Shown: positions 24,407 through 36,300 of the stretch, piece by piece | Position numbering within the stretch: position 1 is the first letter of the stretch | Layout: each line of letters starts with the position of its first letter | Origin: Polychytrium aggregatum | Taxonomy: Eukaryota > Chytridiomycota > Chytridiomycetes > Polychytriales | DNA: 64,000 nt | NCBI RefSeq assembly: GCF_025602895.1 | Contig: NW_026516208.1 | Span: forward strand, 992,001 to 1,056,000 | Reading direction: 5' to 3' | The notes under the pieces: model-generated | What the model was told of the DNA's origin: nothing | Seen by the model: only the letters and a program-made list of their open reading frames with translations | Database searches by the model: none | Program-made: the position numbers and the translations under genes

Positions 24407-27400
24407 ATGGATGAGATCGCTGCCTCGCCAATCACCAGCACTAACCGTCTGAAGCACCGCCTGCGACCACACCGGCTCAACCTGCACATCTCGCAAAAGC
24501 CTCGGTTCGACGTCAAGCAGACCTATCCCGACTACCTCGACACTCTGCTAGACCACCTGCTGGGCCTCCAGAATGTCCGGGCGGGCGACGATGCCGTGGT
24601 CTCCTATCGCTTCACACAGCTTGCCGTCGAGCACGCCCAGGCCAAGTTCCGGCCGCAAATCAAGCAGCCGCCAGCAGCAAAGCGTGCAGCTCCCGCCCCG
24701 ACTTCCGAGTCGGGACGAAATGGCTCGGGAGACTCTAAAGATGAATGGCGCATGTGGATCCACAGCGGCGCTGCGGCCAAGCTCCGGGTTCTCAAGAACC
24801 GGTGTGTTCGCCATCCCTCCAAGACCACCAACTGCGAGTTCGTTGAGCTGCTGCTGAGCCTTTACGAGCATCCCGTCTCCGATGCGATAAACCTCGGCAT
24901 CATTGAGTTGTACATGAGCGAGGCCGCCATGTTGCCGATAGAGAGCGGCAGCTCCGATGCAGACGTCTCTCTGTCGGTCGAAAGCGGCGTTCTCTCGCCC
25001 ACCTCGGAGGCCGAGACCCAGGGACTGTTGGTCGAGGACGCCTGGAACGATGTATTTAACATGCCGGCACAAGGCCTCAAGCCGTCAGTCGAGCTGCAGA
25101 GCTTCATAACGGCGACGATGCGTGCTGAACCTCCGTCTTCCTGGCCGGTTTGGCTGCCGGGCCAAGACCCGCATGTGCTCTCGCCTGAAGTCGTGAGCTC
25201 GTCTGTATACAACTTCTTCCGGGTAAGCCTGTGCGTGACGAGAACATGCGGCTGTCTGTACAAAGCAACATAATGACAGTGGGGCGGAGGGAGGCAGTTG
25301 CTGCTGCAGCGCAAGTGAATGCACAAGCCGGCTGGCTAGTGACAAAGCAACGTCCATCTTTAGAACCTGTCGGGCGTGCTTGCCTCGCCGGGACTGGAGT
25401 TTATCTATGAGCCACAGTTTTTGGCAACCTGGGAGCAGCAGCCGTTGTACCTTCGCTATGCCGTTGTCTCTCTTGGTCTGTACAAGCAAAGTCAAGAGCC
25501 CCATGATCTGCAGGCCATTACCCCCGTCTTCAACAAAGCGATGGACCTGGTGATGCTGGACATGGACTCAACCCGGATCGAGGTCCTTCAGTCTCTGATT
25601 CTGCTGTCCCGCAATGCATGGTGTGAGTGAATGCCCGGTGTCTGTTGCTCTTGCTGGTTATTGTCGCTGTCCTGTGTCGCCCTTGCATGGTGCTGAGTGG
25701 TTGCTGTATGGATGCAACTGGGTATCTCACTATAATCCACCACCACCATTCTCTCTCGCCATTGTCTGGCGCCACATGATGCACGGCGACAACCTCCCGA
25801 AATTACAATGTTCGCTCCTTGCAGATCAGGGCAATGGTACGAAACCTCTGTGCGTGAGTGTGGGTGACTGGCTTGCACGAGTGCTGGATGCCACCCTCAG
25901 TCGTCTGGGTGAGTGTTGGCAGCCACAGCCATAGCCACAGCCATTTCTAACCACCTGGTTTTCGATGTCGCCAGTCCGGCTTCGCGAGCAGCTGATCCGC
26001 ATGGCAGCTCGATTCGGCAGATATCTGAAGCTCGATCGTCCCGAGTCTGAGCAGTTCCATATCTCCACCAACTGGGTTGAGCAAGAGACGATGCGGAGAA
26101 CGTGGTACCAATGCGTCTACATCATCTACCAAATGAGACACACAGTGACCCCATACAATTCATCCTGTATCTTGAGCGAAGATGATATCACAAATATCGC
26201 AATACCTCAGTACCCCCCGCAGTACCAGTGGATCTGGAACGACATCGAGCACAACTACAATGGCATCGACACCGACACGATCTCGCACCTCCTCCCGCCC
26301 ACGGTTGATCCGTCGCTCCCAAACTTCCACGTCGATCTGTTCCACTTTATGGAGATCGAGGGATATGGCGTTCGATATCTACGGCTACTGAACGAAGGGC
26401 CTATCTTTCCCGAATACGATCCGTCGCCCACCGCCCATCATAGGAAGCTCGAGATGGAGAAGCTGCGGTTGGAGTACCATACTTGGAGAGGCATGCAGAA
26501 CAATGCGCTGTGGACCTGGTATGGCGGCTTGCCAGAGTGGATGCGGGACATTCCCCATTCGATCCAGATGTTTGGAAGCAGACCCATCTTTGGCATAACC
26601 ACTCGCGACGTCCTGATGTGGAACATCATGTTCTATGGAATGCTCGTTATCGTCAATTATCCAGCCATGATTGAAGGTGAGAATGTCGCGACCGCGGGCT
26701 TGTCGAGAACGGTGTGGTGCCGGACGGATGCTTTGGGCACAGCAGGCGTGCCAGGATCAGCGGACTAACGACCACAATCCCGATGATGCCACTGCTGTGC
26801 AACAGAACTTTGGAACCACTCCGATACGGACCGGTCATTTCTGCCGATCTTCAAGCACTGCCAGGACACCGCAGCACACCTTCGCAATCTGCTAATCCTG
26901 TACGAAAGCTTGGGAAAACAAAAGGATGGATATCGGTCAAGCTCGATCACACATTTGATCGTGCTTCTCCAGGTAGCATTCGCTGACTTGCACAAGCGTC
27001 GCGGCAGCGATGATGGGGGAGGGGCGATAATCGTGACAGTTCCGGAGGCTGTGCGGCCCAAACCCAATTTGCTCATCATTTGCGCTGGCAAACGCTTGTC
27101 TCAGACTCTCTGCCTAGGCTTCTACGCGTCAAAAAAGACTGTGTGGGGGTATTTCGGCTCGTGGACAAAGGCTCTGACCGAAGGCCTATTCTTCAAGAAT
27201 AAGAGCTCCGCTCGCACGCTGGTGATTGAACATTCTCGGCGATGTGCCGAGCTGAAAGATCAGCCGATTCGCATCTCGGCCCAAAGGCTGGCGGTGGACC
27301 CAGTCTACTATCGGATCGCCAAGAAATGCCTGGATCTCAACCGGTCCAAGATGAAGTTCTTCTGGGACATATCGCTTGGCCCCTGGGTGACGACTTTGAT

Positions 27401-27515
27401 GTGGGAGACCGTCAAGGCCAATCTGGCCGACCCCGCCGCTGAGGAGCTGACCGAGATCCCATGTAGATATACCGATGAAGAGCTGATTCGCCGCGTGGAG
27501 ATGCAGAACAGCTAA
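24407..27515 (+). CDS. Fungal-specific transcription factor domain protein, no zinc cluster seen
   Basis: Five exons, 24407-25222, 25364-25622, 25830-25853, 25975-26676 and 26806-27515, keep phase and give 836 residues. The middle is a typical Fungal_trans middle-homology region: PGLEFIYEPQFLATW, YLRYAVVSLGLY, LQSLILLSRNAW, WYETSVLRLREQLIRMAARF, then FGRYLKLDRP and EQETMRRTWYQCVYI. The later part (FLPIFKHCQDTAAHLRNLLI; LSQTLCLGFYASKKTVWGYF) resembles the C-terminal half of chytrid members. Such proteins normally begin with a Zn2Cys6 cluster. Here the first 270 residues have very few Cys and instead a basic patch (NRLKHRLRPHRLNLHISQKP). It may act without its own DNA-binding domain, or an upstream exon was missed. 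Exon 3 (24 nt) and the unspliced reading across 26973 are the least certain points. Confidence 0.75.
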
Positions 27516-27595
27516 TGCAAAGCAGCCAGTACTGAACAGCTAATACAGAACAGCTAATGGAGAGCAGCCAATACATAACAGCCAATACAGAACGA
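27516..27595. repeat. Tandem AACAGCTAATRCAGAGCAGCC repeat
   Basis: Six or so imperfect copies of a unit of about 10-13 bp (ACAGCTAATACAGA, GCAGCCAATACATA) directly after the stop codon of the transcription-factor-domain gene, thus probably in its 3' UTR. Confidence 0.75.
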
Positions 27596-27808
27596 ACCGG
27601 CACTGTGCCCTCATTTGTGTTTCAACGCTTCAGCCAGTGCTATGTTGTCCGCAGCGGGCACGGTTGACAATCGGCCTGCTTGTGGCGTCAGGTGACTTCC
27701 ATCCCGGATTCCCCGAGCTCTTGGCTGGCCTTGTGGCTCCGGCCCGCATCCTGCGACTCTGCCCCCATCGGATCCACCGACACAGCATCCCCAGTTGACC
27801 GGGCAGAT

Positions 27809-30800
27809 ATGAAGCCTGCTGTGACCCTGAGCCGGCTGATAGTGGCAGTGCTTTCGCTGTGGGGACTCGGCGTCTCGGCTGGCCTGTTTAGCCGATTGCC
27901 AAAGAGTCGTAAGTGACAACACCGACACCGGACGGTTGCCCAACAGCTTCCCCTCCAGCGATACGAACGGGCCTCGAATCGCCAATGGATCAGCAATTGC
28001 TCTGCTGCAGGCATCTGGGACGGCATGCCACAGCAATATCTTCGACGTCGCTCATGCCCGTCACCTGCCACAGACTCCGGGACGAGCATGGATCTCGTGC
28101 ACAAGCGGGAACACTATCGCCTCAAGACCAAGGAGGCCTTCTATCATGGCCTGGGCTCGTATCTGAAACATGTGAGGCCCAGTCCGTGTATCTGGGCGAT
28201 GATGCTGCAGCACATGTTTGGCTTTGGACTGCCATGCGGCAGAACTGGGTGCGGGCCCGTTCGGGAGCCTCGCATTGCTTCATTCCACAGCAGCCTCAAC
28301 TGCAGATCAGCATCCATCTTTTGCGAACTCACACCGATACAACCTTCTTCAAATATCCCCACCCTGGTCGGAATCGGCATCACCGTTGGGCCGCCATGCG
28401 CTGGAATATCAGGCGTACCCGAAAGACGAGCTGAAATGTCGGTACCCTCCCACTGCTGTCCCTTGAATCGTACAGCATCCGATGTTGAGCCGGGTTCAGC
28501 CACGAAATGAGTCGCCGGATGCAAGCAACATCAGCTGCTGTCATCGATACCAACGTCGCTGATCTCACCCGTGTTTTCCTTCGCACCAACGCCGTCCGTC
28601 GATGGACTTTTTTCCCCCTTCGTGGACCGTCGTACCGCTCTGAATGGCAGCCCTGTCGTGCTCAGGCGAAGATACACTTGGCAATTTCACCCTGACCCTG
28701 ATAGGTTTGTGGCATCGGCCGGGCGAGCACAGGAGCTGCCTGGTTCTGAAGGAGGGATAATGGCCGGCCCAGCAGCCGCACGATCGCATTTTCACATATC
28801 GACTCGGTATCCCATTTCCCGCTCTCGATGTGCGACCTGAAACGATGCGACAACTCTCTTACTGTGCTCGTCTCGTAATCGGCGAACACCATCTTCAGAC
28901 TCGCTCGATACCGCCGCTGTCATTGGCGACATGGACCTGTTTCTGGACTTGATTCATCTGAGCCAGAACGTCACATTCGACCAGAATGTGACCGTGTCTG
29001 TGTTCGAGACCAACATTCGCATTATCGGGTTAGTGTCGACGTTTGATTCTTGATTCTGCTCGGGACGAGTGGGTTCGGTTTGGATCCTGCACACGGCCTT
29101 TACTCCAAAGCAAGAGTCGACTATGCAAGCCCTGGGGAACACTAAACCTCGTCGCACGATCGATCAGGGGGCAGTAATGATGGCATACTCGGCACTGAGA
29201 GAAGTGCAACTCATCAGCTGCACCTCATTCGGCCAACAGCGGGCTTCTCTCGGCACACGTCATCGCAGCGACTCATCCAGATACCTGGGACAAGTACAAC
29301 CACGGCCTGCTCGGGCTGGTCGTCGATCTAGCTGACCGGCTCCTTCCGGCCTTCAAGACGCCGACAGGGTTGCCGTACGGCTCGGTAGGCTCTTCGACAC
29401 TGGCTGGATTGCAGTTCGGGCCGGCTGCACCCGCACAGACGCCAACCAGACAACAGCTTTCCTTGCTGTGTGGGAGCGCCTGCGTTCGTTCTGATTCCTC
29501 ACACTTACTACTCGACGGGGCGGCGTCCTCGGACCCTTCTTTCTCCCAGATCAATCTCAAATACGGGATCCATCCAGAGGAATCGACGCTGGTGTGCACC
29601 GCATGTGCGGGAACTTTCAGCCTGGAGTTTACCTGGATCAGCATACTCACGGGGCTTCCTGTGTACGAGGTATGTGGGTGAAGGGGGCCGCTGGATCGCT
29701 CGACGACATGCAGCGAGGCAAACCTGCCCGCAAGAGACTACTGACTCTGTTGCAAAAATCGTGGATGGCACTGCTTACTTCAGGAGGTGGCGCGAAAGGC
29801 GACGAAGGCTCTCTACGACCGCCGCTCGACGCTGGGCCTCTATGGCAATCACATCGATGTCATAACGGGCGCGTGGGCATACAAGGTAAGACCTGCTACC
29901 GATAGTCTGGCCGAGCTATATGACCATGGTGCAGCTCTGGCAATCGGCGAATGCGCCAGTGAGACGTGCCGCTGACAGGACCTGCTCGCCACCGTCCAGG
30001 AATGTTCCATTGGGGGCGGCGTTGACAGCTACTATGAGTATCTGCTCAAGACATGGATTGCGTTTGCGGACGAGAATGAATACCACGAGATGTTTGTCGA
30101 GGTGAGGCGGCATAGGACTGCTGGTGTTGCATCGGTTTGGATACAGGCTCACTGCGATCCAAGACACATCCGGGTGCGCCAAGGGATGCTGAAAGTGGTA
30201 TCGATTTGCTGCTCTTGCCAGGCATATCGGGCCGTCAAAATGCACATGAAACGGGGGCTGTGGAACATCGACGTGATGATGGACAACGGTGTGCCCATCC
30301 ACGAACGGTTCCATTCGCTCGGAGCGTTCTGGCCTGGACTGAAAGCGCTTGCCGGAGACTTGAGCGAGGTAGGCGATCGGTGTGGCTGGAGTGCTGCAAC
30401 TGGCTGGAGTGCTGCAACTGGCTGGTGCGGCGCTAGCGCCCAATTCCGTCGTCTGTATCAGGGGCTTATGCGCCATCTGCTGCTCTCTACGGCTCGTGTC
30501 AGGCTATGGACGAGCTCGACGCCATCTCCCAGATCCTGGCATACTCCCCATTCCTGGCCGAGATGACCAACATCCAGACGTTCGAGCCTGCAGGGGATCG
30601 ACACCAGTATCCCCTCCGTCCCGAACTGATCGAGAGCATTTGGATGCTCCATCGAGCGACCGGGGACTCTGAGTTGCTGGAGCTGGGCTTTGAGATGTTT
30701 GATCGGATCGAGAAGTTGTAAGTAGGAGATGGGTACAAAGCGAATGGATGCAGCAGAGAAGCGAAGCGCAAGTGGAACAGACGGAAGCGGGCAATTGCTT

Positions 30801-31547
30801 GCACGAATGATTTGCACACCCGATTCGTATACAAGACTCGAGCGAATAACTTGCACAGACGAGCGCCAAATCCTGTGGCGATCGTGATCGGGTCCGGATA
30901 CTCACGACGGTTCGTTTCTAGCACCCGAGTCGAATGTGGATTTGCTAACATTGAGAACGTCAATGAGGCTGCCCAAGGCGATAAGGTGAGGGCGGTGCAA
31001 GTTGGTGTAGTGTGGCGTGGTGCCGACGAGCGGATGCAAGAAAATGCTGCCCGTTGTGACAGATCGATCCGCTTCAGAAGACATGCTCTCGGGATGTGTA
31101 ATCCACGAGCTGGACTGGACCAGGTTGGGCTATGTGCATAGCCTGTCACTGTGTGTCTATCCACCGCTGCTAACACTGCCGCTGCGTCGGTTTTAGATGG
31201 AGTCGTTCTTCCTGGCGGAGACCCTCAAGTACTTTTACCTTCTGTTTGACCACGAGAGCCCGTTCAACTCGGAAAACTTTGTCTTCAACACCGAGGCGCA
31301 TCCGTTTTTGACCCTCCCGACCTCGTACAGGCCCCGGTCGTTGTTCCAGGCCTGGGCCGATCCGTTCACATACTCGGCCTGGGAATCCAAGGGATACGAT
31401 CCAACCAAGCCGACCGCCTATCGGGGCATCCAGCACGACCACGTCGTCGTCGGGTTTGCTCACGGGGTGTGTCTCAAGAGCGACTGGACCGAAGCCCGCG
31501 AGAAGAAAGTCAAGGCCTGGAGGTCAAGGAATCCGTCGAGATCATGA
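27809..31547 (+). CDS. GH47 alpha-mannosidase-like protein of the EDEM family
   Basis: EDEM/Htm1 proteins trim mannose from misfolded glycoproteins in the ER and send them to ERAD. Thirteen exons (27809-27908, 28074-28171, 28413-28437, 28651-28704, 28899-29028, 29240-29384, 29550-29669, 29784-29885, 29979-30101, 30222-30368, 30437-30717, 30922-30985, 31197-31547) keep phase and give 579 residues. The signal peptide is [22 protein letters not shown]47 landmarks appear in order: [59 protein letters not shown] with Glu210, [10 protein letters not shown] with Asp274 and Glu278, [12 protein letters not shown] (Glu465, Glu471) and FNTEAHP. The acidic catalytic positions are therefore kept. The C-terminus is short, with no PA domain and no HDEL-type retention signal. 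The junctions of exons 3-4 and 10-11 rest mainly on phase and family match. Confidence 0.9.
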
Positions 31548-32714
31548 TCGGCAACATGGAGAGAGAGAGGAGGAGGAGGAGAAGGAGGCATGTTCCAGGA
31601 TGAAAGGACGAAAACATGGGATCCAGTTTCCACTGACATTACAGCGTTTCCAAAATGGAATGGGACTCTCCGATTTGAGCCAGGACTGTTGTTTTTCTGG
31701 GACCTGAATACACCCACCCACTGATTGCAATCATGGCCAAACAGTGTGCTCACAGTGCCGGGAAGCCAAGCGACTCGAGAAAGTCGAGCATCTTGATATC
31801 GATACACCATGGAGCAGTCCAGAGGGCGAGTCCATCCACCACACTCACACATCGAGCGAATGCACCACACTCACACATCGCCACAGGAGATCGACCAAGT
31901 GTGTTCAAGACCAGACCAACAAAGACAACGAGATTGCCAACCAGGACGGGAAACGATCGCATGGCTTGCTCACTGGAGCCTACAGTAGGTCAGCGTGTTT
32001 CAGACATAGAATGCCAGAAAGTGACTGTCCCGTTTCTTTCTGGGTCGACTGTAGAAGCAAGATGGGCATCTCCGAAACTATGAATGCACTGTATTTTGCG
32101 TAACCGACTGCGTCTCTGGGTCGAGACGGAATCGATTTTGTTCGAGTGGTGGGTGTGTAAGTGTACGGAGAAGGGAGAAGGGGAGGGAGTTGAAGAGCGG
32201 ATGTGTGTAGTATAAGAGTCTGCGCCTGCTCGCCGCACAGACGAGCTCGGTCATGCTATGCCATTGAGGGAACTCGTGGTCTGGTCGGAGCTGCCACAAA
32301 GCAAAACGGCCTTGAGCCCGCAGTGCCGTAGTGTTCAGCTTGGGGACGATGCAAGCAGCGAGTTTGTCGGTGTGTCCCAGCCATAAGGACGAATGACGGA
32401 CGGCGGGCGTGGCAAATAAGGATACAGCTTTTGCTTCGTCGAGGAACGCACAGCGACTGGGTGATTACAGCGATCACCGCCCAAGCTCGCAGTGGCTTGC
32501 TACGAGCTCACCAACCAGGCCGTGCTCGCCATCGTTTCAGACACAGTCGATCGATCGGCTGGGCAGGTTCCGCAATGCCGCAAGAGGAGCTTGAGACACA
32601 CTGACATAGACAGCATTTGAAACGGGTGTCTCCTCAAGTACTCATGCACGGCAAATGCTCGTGGCAAGTGCTGCGTGGTGCAGGCTGTTGCTGAATTTCC
32701 GCCAAGCTCGGCCT
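31548..32714. other. Intergenic spacer
   Basis: The 3' flanks of two convergent genes, about 1.2 kb. It contains a GAGGAGGAGGAGAAGGAGG run near 31570. Open frames here are short and unlike proteins. I see no gene. Confidence 0.5.
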
Positions 32715-34418
32715 CTACTTTGTGTTTTCCTTCTCGCTCTCTTGCTTCATCTTCTTGAGCTTGTTCGAGAGGGCGTTGAGGGACGAGTTGTTGCGCATGG
32801 TCTCGAGCTCGGCCAGGATCTCGTCAAGCGGTCGCTTGTTGAGCTGCTCGAGAATGTACACGTAGATGATGTTCCGCCGACAGAAAAACTTCATTTCCTT
32901 ATGCGAAGAACGCCACCGGGCGCCCCATCGCTGCTCGAGCTGCTGGATGGCCGGCCCGCCGTCGATGCCGTCCGTGTACTCTCTCCATGCCTCTGGGACG
33001 GTGAGGATGGTGCGGCTCATTTGATAGGCTGGCGGGTGCGAAGACGGACCGGGCGCAGCCAGGCGCTTGGGCGAGCGTATGGCGAGGGCCGAATGCGCCA
33101 CCAAGCCGTCGGAGAAGCTTGGGATGGGATGCTTGGGCATGGTCATGGCCGCGGTTGCATGCGATGCATCAAAGTGGTCAAAGTTGGGGATGGTGGTCAC
33201 GGTCGTGAAGGGCGCCGGGACAGGATCGCGGGCAATGGCGGCGAAGGCACCTGGATGTGTGTGGCCGATCATTTCGAGCGGGTGCAGTGATGACATGGAT
33301 GGGACCGGCTGTGGGAACGACCCAGGCTGAGCCGAGGTCGCGATCCACGAGGAGAATACAGGCTCGGTTGGAGGCAGCGGGTCCAGAGCAGATATTTCGG
33401 TCTTGGCCGGCAGAGCGAGGCCGGTGAAATCCGTTTGAGGCAGACAAGCCAGTATCAAGTTGGCCGGAGCGATGATCACCCGGTTCAGGAGTGATCGCGG
33501 GTCCTGGACGATGCCCATGTAGAGGCCAATGAGGGCACCCGAGGCCTCATGGAAGCAGCCGCCGGCAAGGTCGCCGACTGCGGGCTGGGCTGAACCGAGG
33601 ATTTGGCCGCTGCCGACGAGATGGCTTGACAGAATGAGACCGCGAGTGGCCGAGATGGCCGGCGTCGAGTACGGCTGGGTGATGCTCAGCTGGATGTAGG
33701 CCTCGCCGGCGGCGGGCAGCCGCAGGATCGGATCGGCTGGGCAGAGTGGCTGGGGGCTCTCGAGTACAATCAGATCAAACGACTTGTTGATGAAGACGAC
33801 TTTGAGTTTGTGCTCGACTTTGGTGGAGGGCGAATAGATGGAGACAATGTCGTAGAGCGACAGCTGGCTGTGCGGACCGTGAGCAAAGGTTACAGCCAGG
33901 GTCCTTCTCACGGCAGTCACGCAGTTGGCTTCCTTGGTGTGGAAGATAAAGTCGCGGATGTCGTAGGGATGATGCCGCTTGGAGTCGGAAGGGTGCAAGT
34001 TCGAAAGATACAGCGGGGACGAGGTCGGGATGGCGGCAGCAAGCGATGGTGACGAGGACAGCGATGTTGCAGGAAGCGGCGGCGACGAGGGAGGGGGCTG
34101 GACGGCGATCCAAGGGACAACAACCCAGAGGGCATCGCGCTTGGAAGTGCCGAGGCCCTGGATGGCCGAATCTTCGTCGAGCGGGGCGAGATGGGTATCA
34201 AAGGATAGCCGGTCCTTGAAGACGAGCAGCTGACACGACGAGATGCCCCGCAGGATGCCCGCCGAGTTCTTGGAGAGGATGGCATCGCGGAGCTGGTCGA
34301 CGATGGAATTGGGGTGGAGGACCACGGTGGAGACGGTGGACTTGAGATAGATGTTGCCGTGCGAGTCGACGAGCTGGTACCAGACAAGGACGACGGAATT
34401 GGAAGGATGGGCGGACAT
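32715..34418 (-). CDS. Crinkler-header / trypsin-like (probably inactive) / GCR1_C domain protein
   Basis: An intronless 567-residue frame in three parts. Residues about 8-105 look like the ubiquitin-fold header of Crinkler (CRN) effectors: VLVWYQLVDSHGNIYLKSTV, SCQLLVFKDRLSF, PLDEDSAIQGLG, then WVVVPW closing the fold. Residues about 155-305 resemble a trypsin-like serine protease: TFAHG with His180, FDLIVLE with Asp215, and the nucleophile loop VGDLAGGCF, where the expected GDSGG Ser is replaced (Leu284-Ala285). Residues about 471-520 match the GCR1_C DNA-binding domain: AWREYTDGIDGGPAIQQLEQ, RWGARWRSSHKEMKFFCRR. A charged helical tail follows. CRN headers occur in oomycetes and chytrids and usually precede nuclear effector domains. 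There is no signal peptide. Domain names are motif-based. Confidence 0.7.
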   Translation of the reverse strand: MSAHPSNSVVLVWYQLVDSHGNIYLKSTVSTVVLHPNSIVDQLRDAILSKNSAGILRGISSCQLLVFKDRLSFDTHLAPLDEDSAIQGLGTSKRDALWVVVPWIAVQPPPSSPPLPATSLSSSPSLAAAIPTSSPLYLSNLHPSDSKRHHPYDIRDFIFHTKEANCVTAVRRTLAVTFAHGPHSQLSLYDIVSIYSPSTKVEHKLKVVFINKSFDLIVLESPQPLCPADPILRLPAAGEAYIQLSITQPYSTPAISATRGLILSSHLVGSGQILGSAQPAVGDLAGGCFHEASGALIGLYMGIVQDPRSLLNRVIIAPANLILACLPQTDFTGLALPAKTEISALDPLPPTEPVFSSWIATSAQPGSFPQPVPSMSSLHPLEMIGHTHPGAFAAIARDPVPAPFTTVTTIPNFDHFDASHATAAMTMPKHPIPSFSDGLVAHSALAIRSPKRLAAPGPSSHPPAYQMSRTILTVPEAWREYTDGIDGGPAIQQLEQRWGARWRSSHKEMKFFCRRNIIYVYILEQLNKRPLDEILAELETMRNNSSLNALSNKLKKMKQESEKENTK

Positions 34419-36300
34419 GGGAGACGAGGTGACAGATGCGCGGGCGGGGCGACAAGCATGGAGGGAGGGAGGACGGGAGCAGGATCGATTCCAATATGCC
34501 TAGGATGGACACAGGGAGCGGAGGGAGTGATTGTGGATGCGGACGTGGATGTGGAAGTGGGTGTGGATGCAGTGGCGGTTGTATAGAAAATGGTGCCGAT
34601 CGCAGCGGCAGGAGGTGCAAGAGCAGGAGTGGTGGGTGACGACCACTGCTGTGTTGCTCTAAAGACAGCAGAAGTAGTGCAGAGTATGACGGATGTCCGA
34701 GTATTGGTGATAGATGGAGGTGCTGGATAGAGGTGATAGATGGAGGCGCTGGATCGATGCCAACACAAGGCGGAGACTGCCACCCCTGCAAAGTAACGTG
34801 GAGGCCGGCGTAATGCCGACACGGAAGTCGACACGGGGTGTCGATGCAGACTCGGGCGCAGATGGCAAGGACACTTGCAAAGACACAGAAGCCGATGCAG
34901 GCAGCGAGGCAAGCAGGCGTTCAGGCTCGCGTTGCAGACCGGTGCAGACGATCGCGGGAGGGAGAGGACGAAGGAGGAGGAGGAGCAGGAGGAAGGAGGG
35001 AAGAGGAGCAAGCTGGGCTCTGGCCAAGGCCGCCAGGAAAACCGACACGCGGCAACATGAACCCGGGACGGCGGGGCGAGCGAGGGCACAGCGAGACGGC
35101 GCGGCGGGCAGCAGCTTGTTGCAGCCACAGCAGCACAGGAGGGAGAGGAGCGCGAGGCCGGCGAGAGCGCGCGAGCGAGAGCGGGCGGGGTGTCGGGCTC
35201 GGCGGCTTCCCGTTGCGATTCGGCGGCTCGTGCTGCGCCGGTGGTGCTGGGTCGGCCGGGACACGGAACGCACCGGCAGCGAATGGGAGCGCATGGGACG
35301 GGGCGAGAGCGGTGCGATGCGATGCTGGATGAGATGTGATGTGATGTGATGTGTGGTGTGTATGATGTGTGGTGTGTATGAAGTGTGGGATGTAATGATG
35401 TGCGATGAAATGCGACCGGGAGCCGTCCCACGCACTTTCATATGCTCGCAGGACAGCATCGCCAATTGGCCACTACCCGCTGCCCATCTCGCATCGCGCT
35501 GGCACCGGCCCTGTTCGGCCCTGTTCGGCTCGGCTTCATGGCCAGCAGAGGCGCCTTGTCGTCGTGGCACATCGGGCGGTTTGCCCGACGCTGTGGCAGC
35601 AGTGGCGGCGGGCCACACAGAACGGGCGGCTGTGTTTGAGGCTGGTGCCGCGCGCCACAGGGACGGCGCCTCGCCACATGCAGAGCCGCACGCCCATTGG
35701 CCGGTGCCACACACGCACCCGCACACTCTGACTGCATGGCCCGCCCACACAAACAGCGGAGCAGCCCGGCCGCCGCTCCGTGCTGCGCACGTGCCTCGGA
35801 GCGCCTTCCGTCGGAGCCAGCGAGCTCCGACTGGCCGGAAGTAACGAGCCGCATCTCGCTGCGGCCTCGGTGTGGTCTCGCTGCGGCCTCGCTGTGGCCT
35901 TGGCTCGCATCATCCAGTCGAGACAAGTCGAAACAAGTCGAAACAAGTCGAAACAAGTCTCGAAACAAGTCGAGACAGGTCGAAACAGGTCAATCGCATT
36001 GCTGGGATAACACCATTCGACATCCGCAGCCGCACCTTCTGGTCGCTGGCTTGCCCGGCCATCGCCCGTTTGTCCATGTCAGCCGGCACCAACATCGCCG
36101 TCTCGTCGTCCTTCTCGTCGCCCTCTCGCCTGCCCTCCCCTTCGTCTCGCGGTGCCTTGTCTTGCCCGATCCGATCGTAACGCTGCGATCGTCCTCCCCA
36201 CGGTCCGCCCAGTCGCTGCCCGCCGCATCCCACCACTTCTTATCCGCCGCCGCTCGTTCGTCCATCCTCCTTCACATCCTCCCTCGATCGCTCCGTCGCC
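34419..36300. other. Long GC-rich divergent intergenic region
   Basis: About 1.9 kb between the start codons of the Crinkler-header gene and the dehydrogenase gene. Long open frames run through it on both strands in several frames at once, as expected of GC-rich non-coding DNA. There are GTGGATGYGGAYGTGG-type repeats near 34530-34575, GATGTGATGTGATGT repeats near 35330-35400 and the AAGTCGAAAC array described separately. Confidence 0.45.
35921..35992. repeat. 10-bp AAGTCGAAAC tandem repeat
   Basis: Seven imperfect copies of ACAAGTCGAA with an ACAAGTCTCG variant, in the promoter-side DNA of the dehydrogenase gene. Confidence 0.85.

Noticed and set aside
31733-32103. Small plus-strand open frames after the EDEM-type gene
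   Set aside because: No start context, domain or splice support. Overlapping frames of similar length occur on both strands.
33917-35750. Two long overlapping minus-strand open frames upstream of the Crinkler-header gene
   Set aside because: They overlap each other and the real gene in other frames, are Ser/Pro/Arg-rich, and have no domain. They are typical chance frames in GC-rich DNA.
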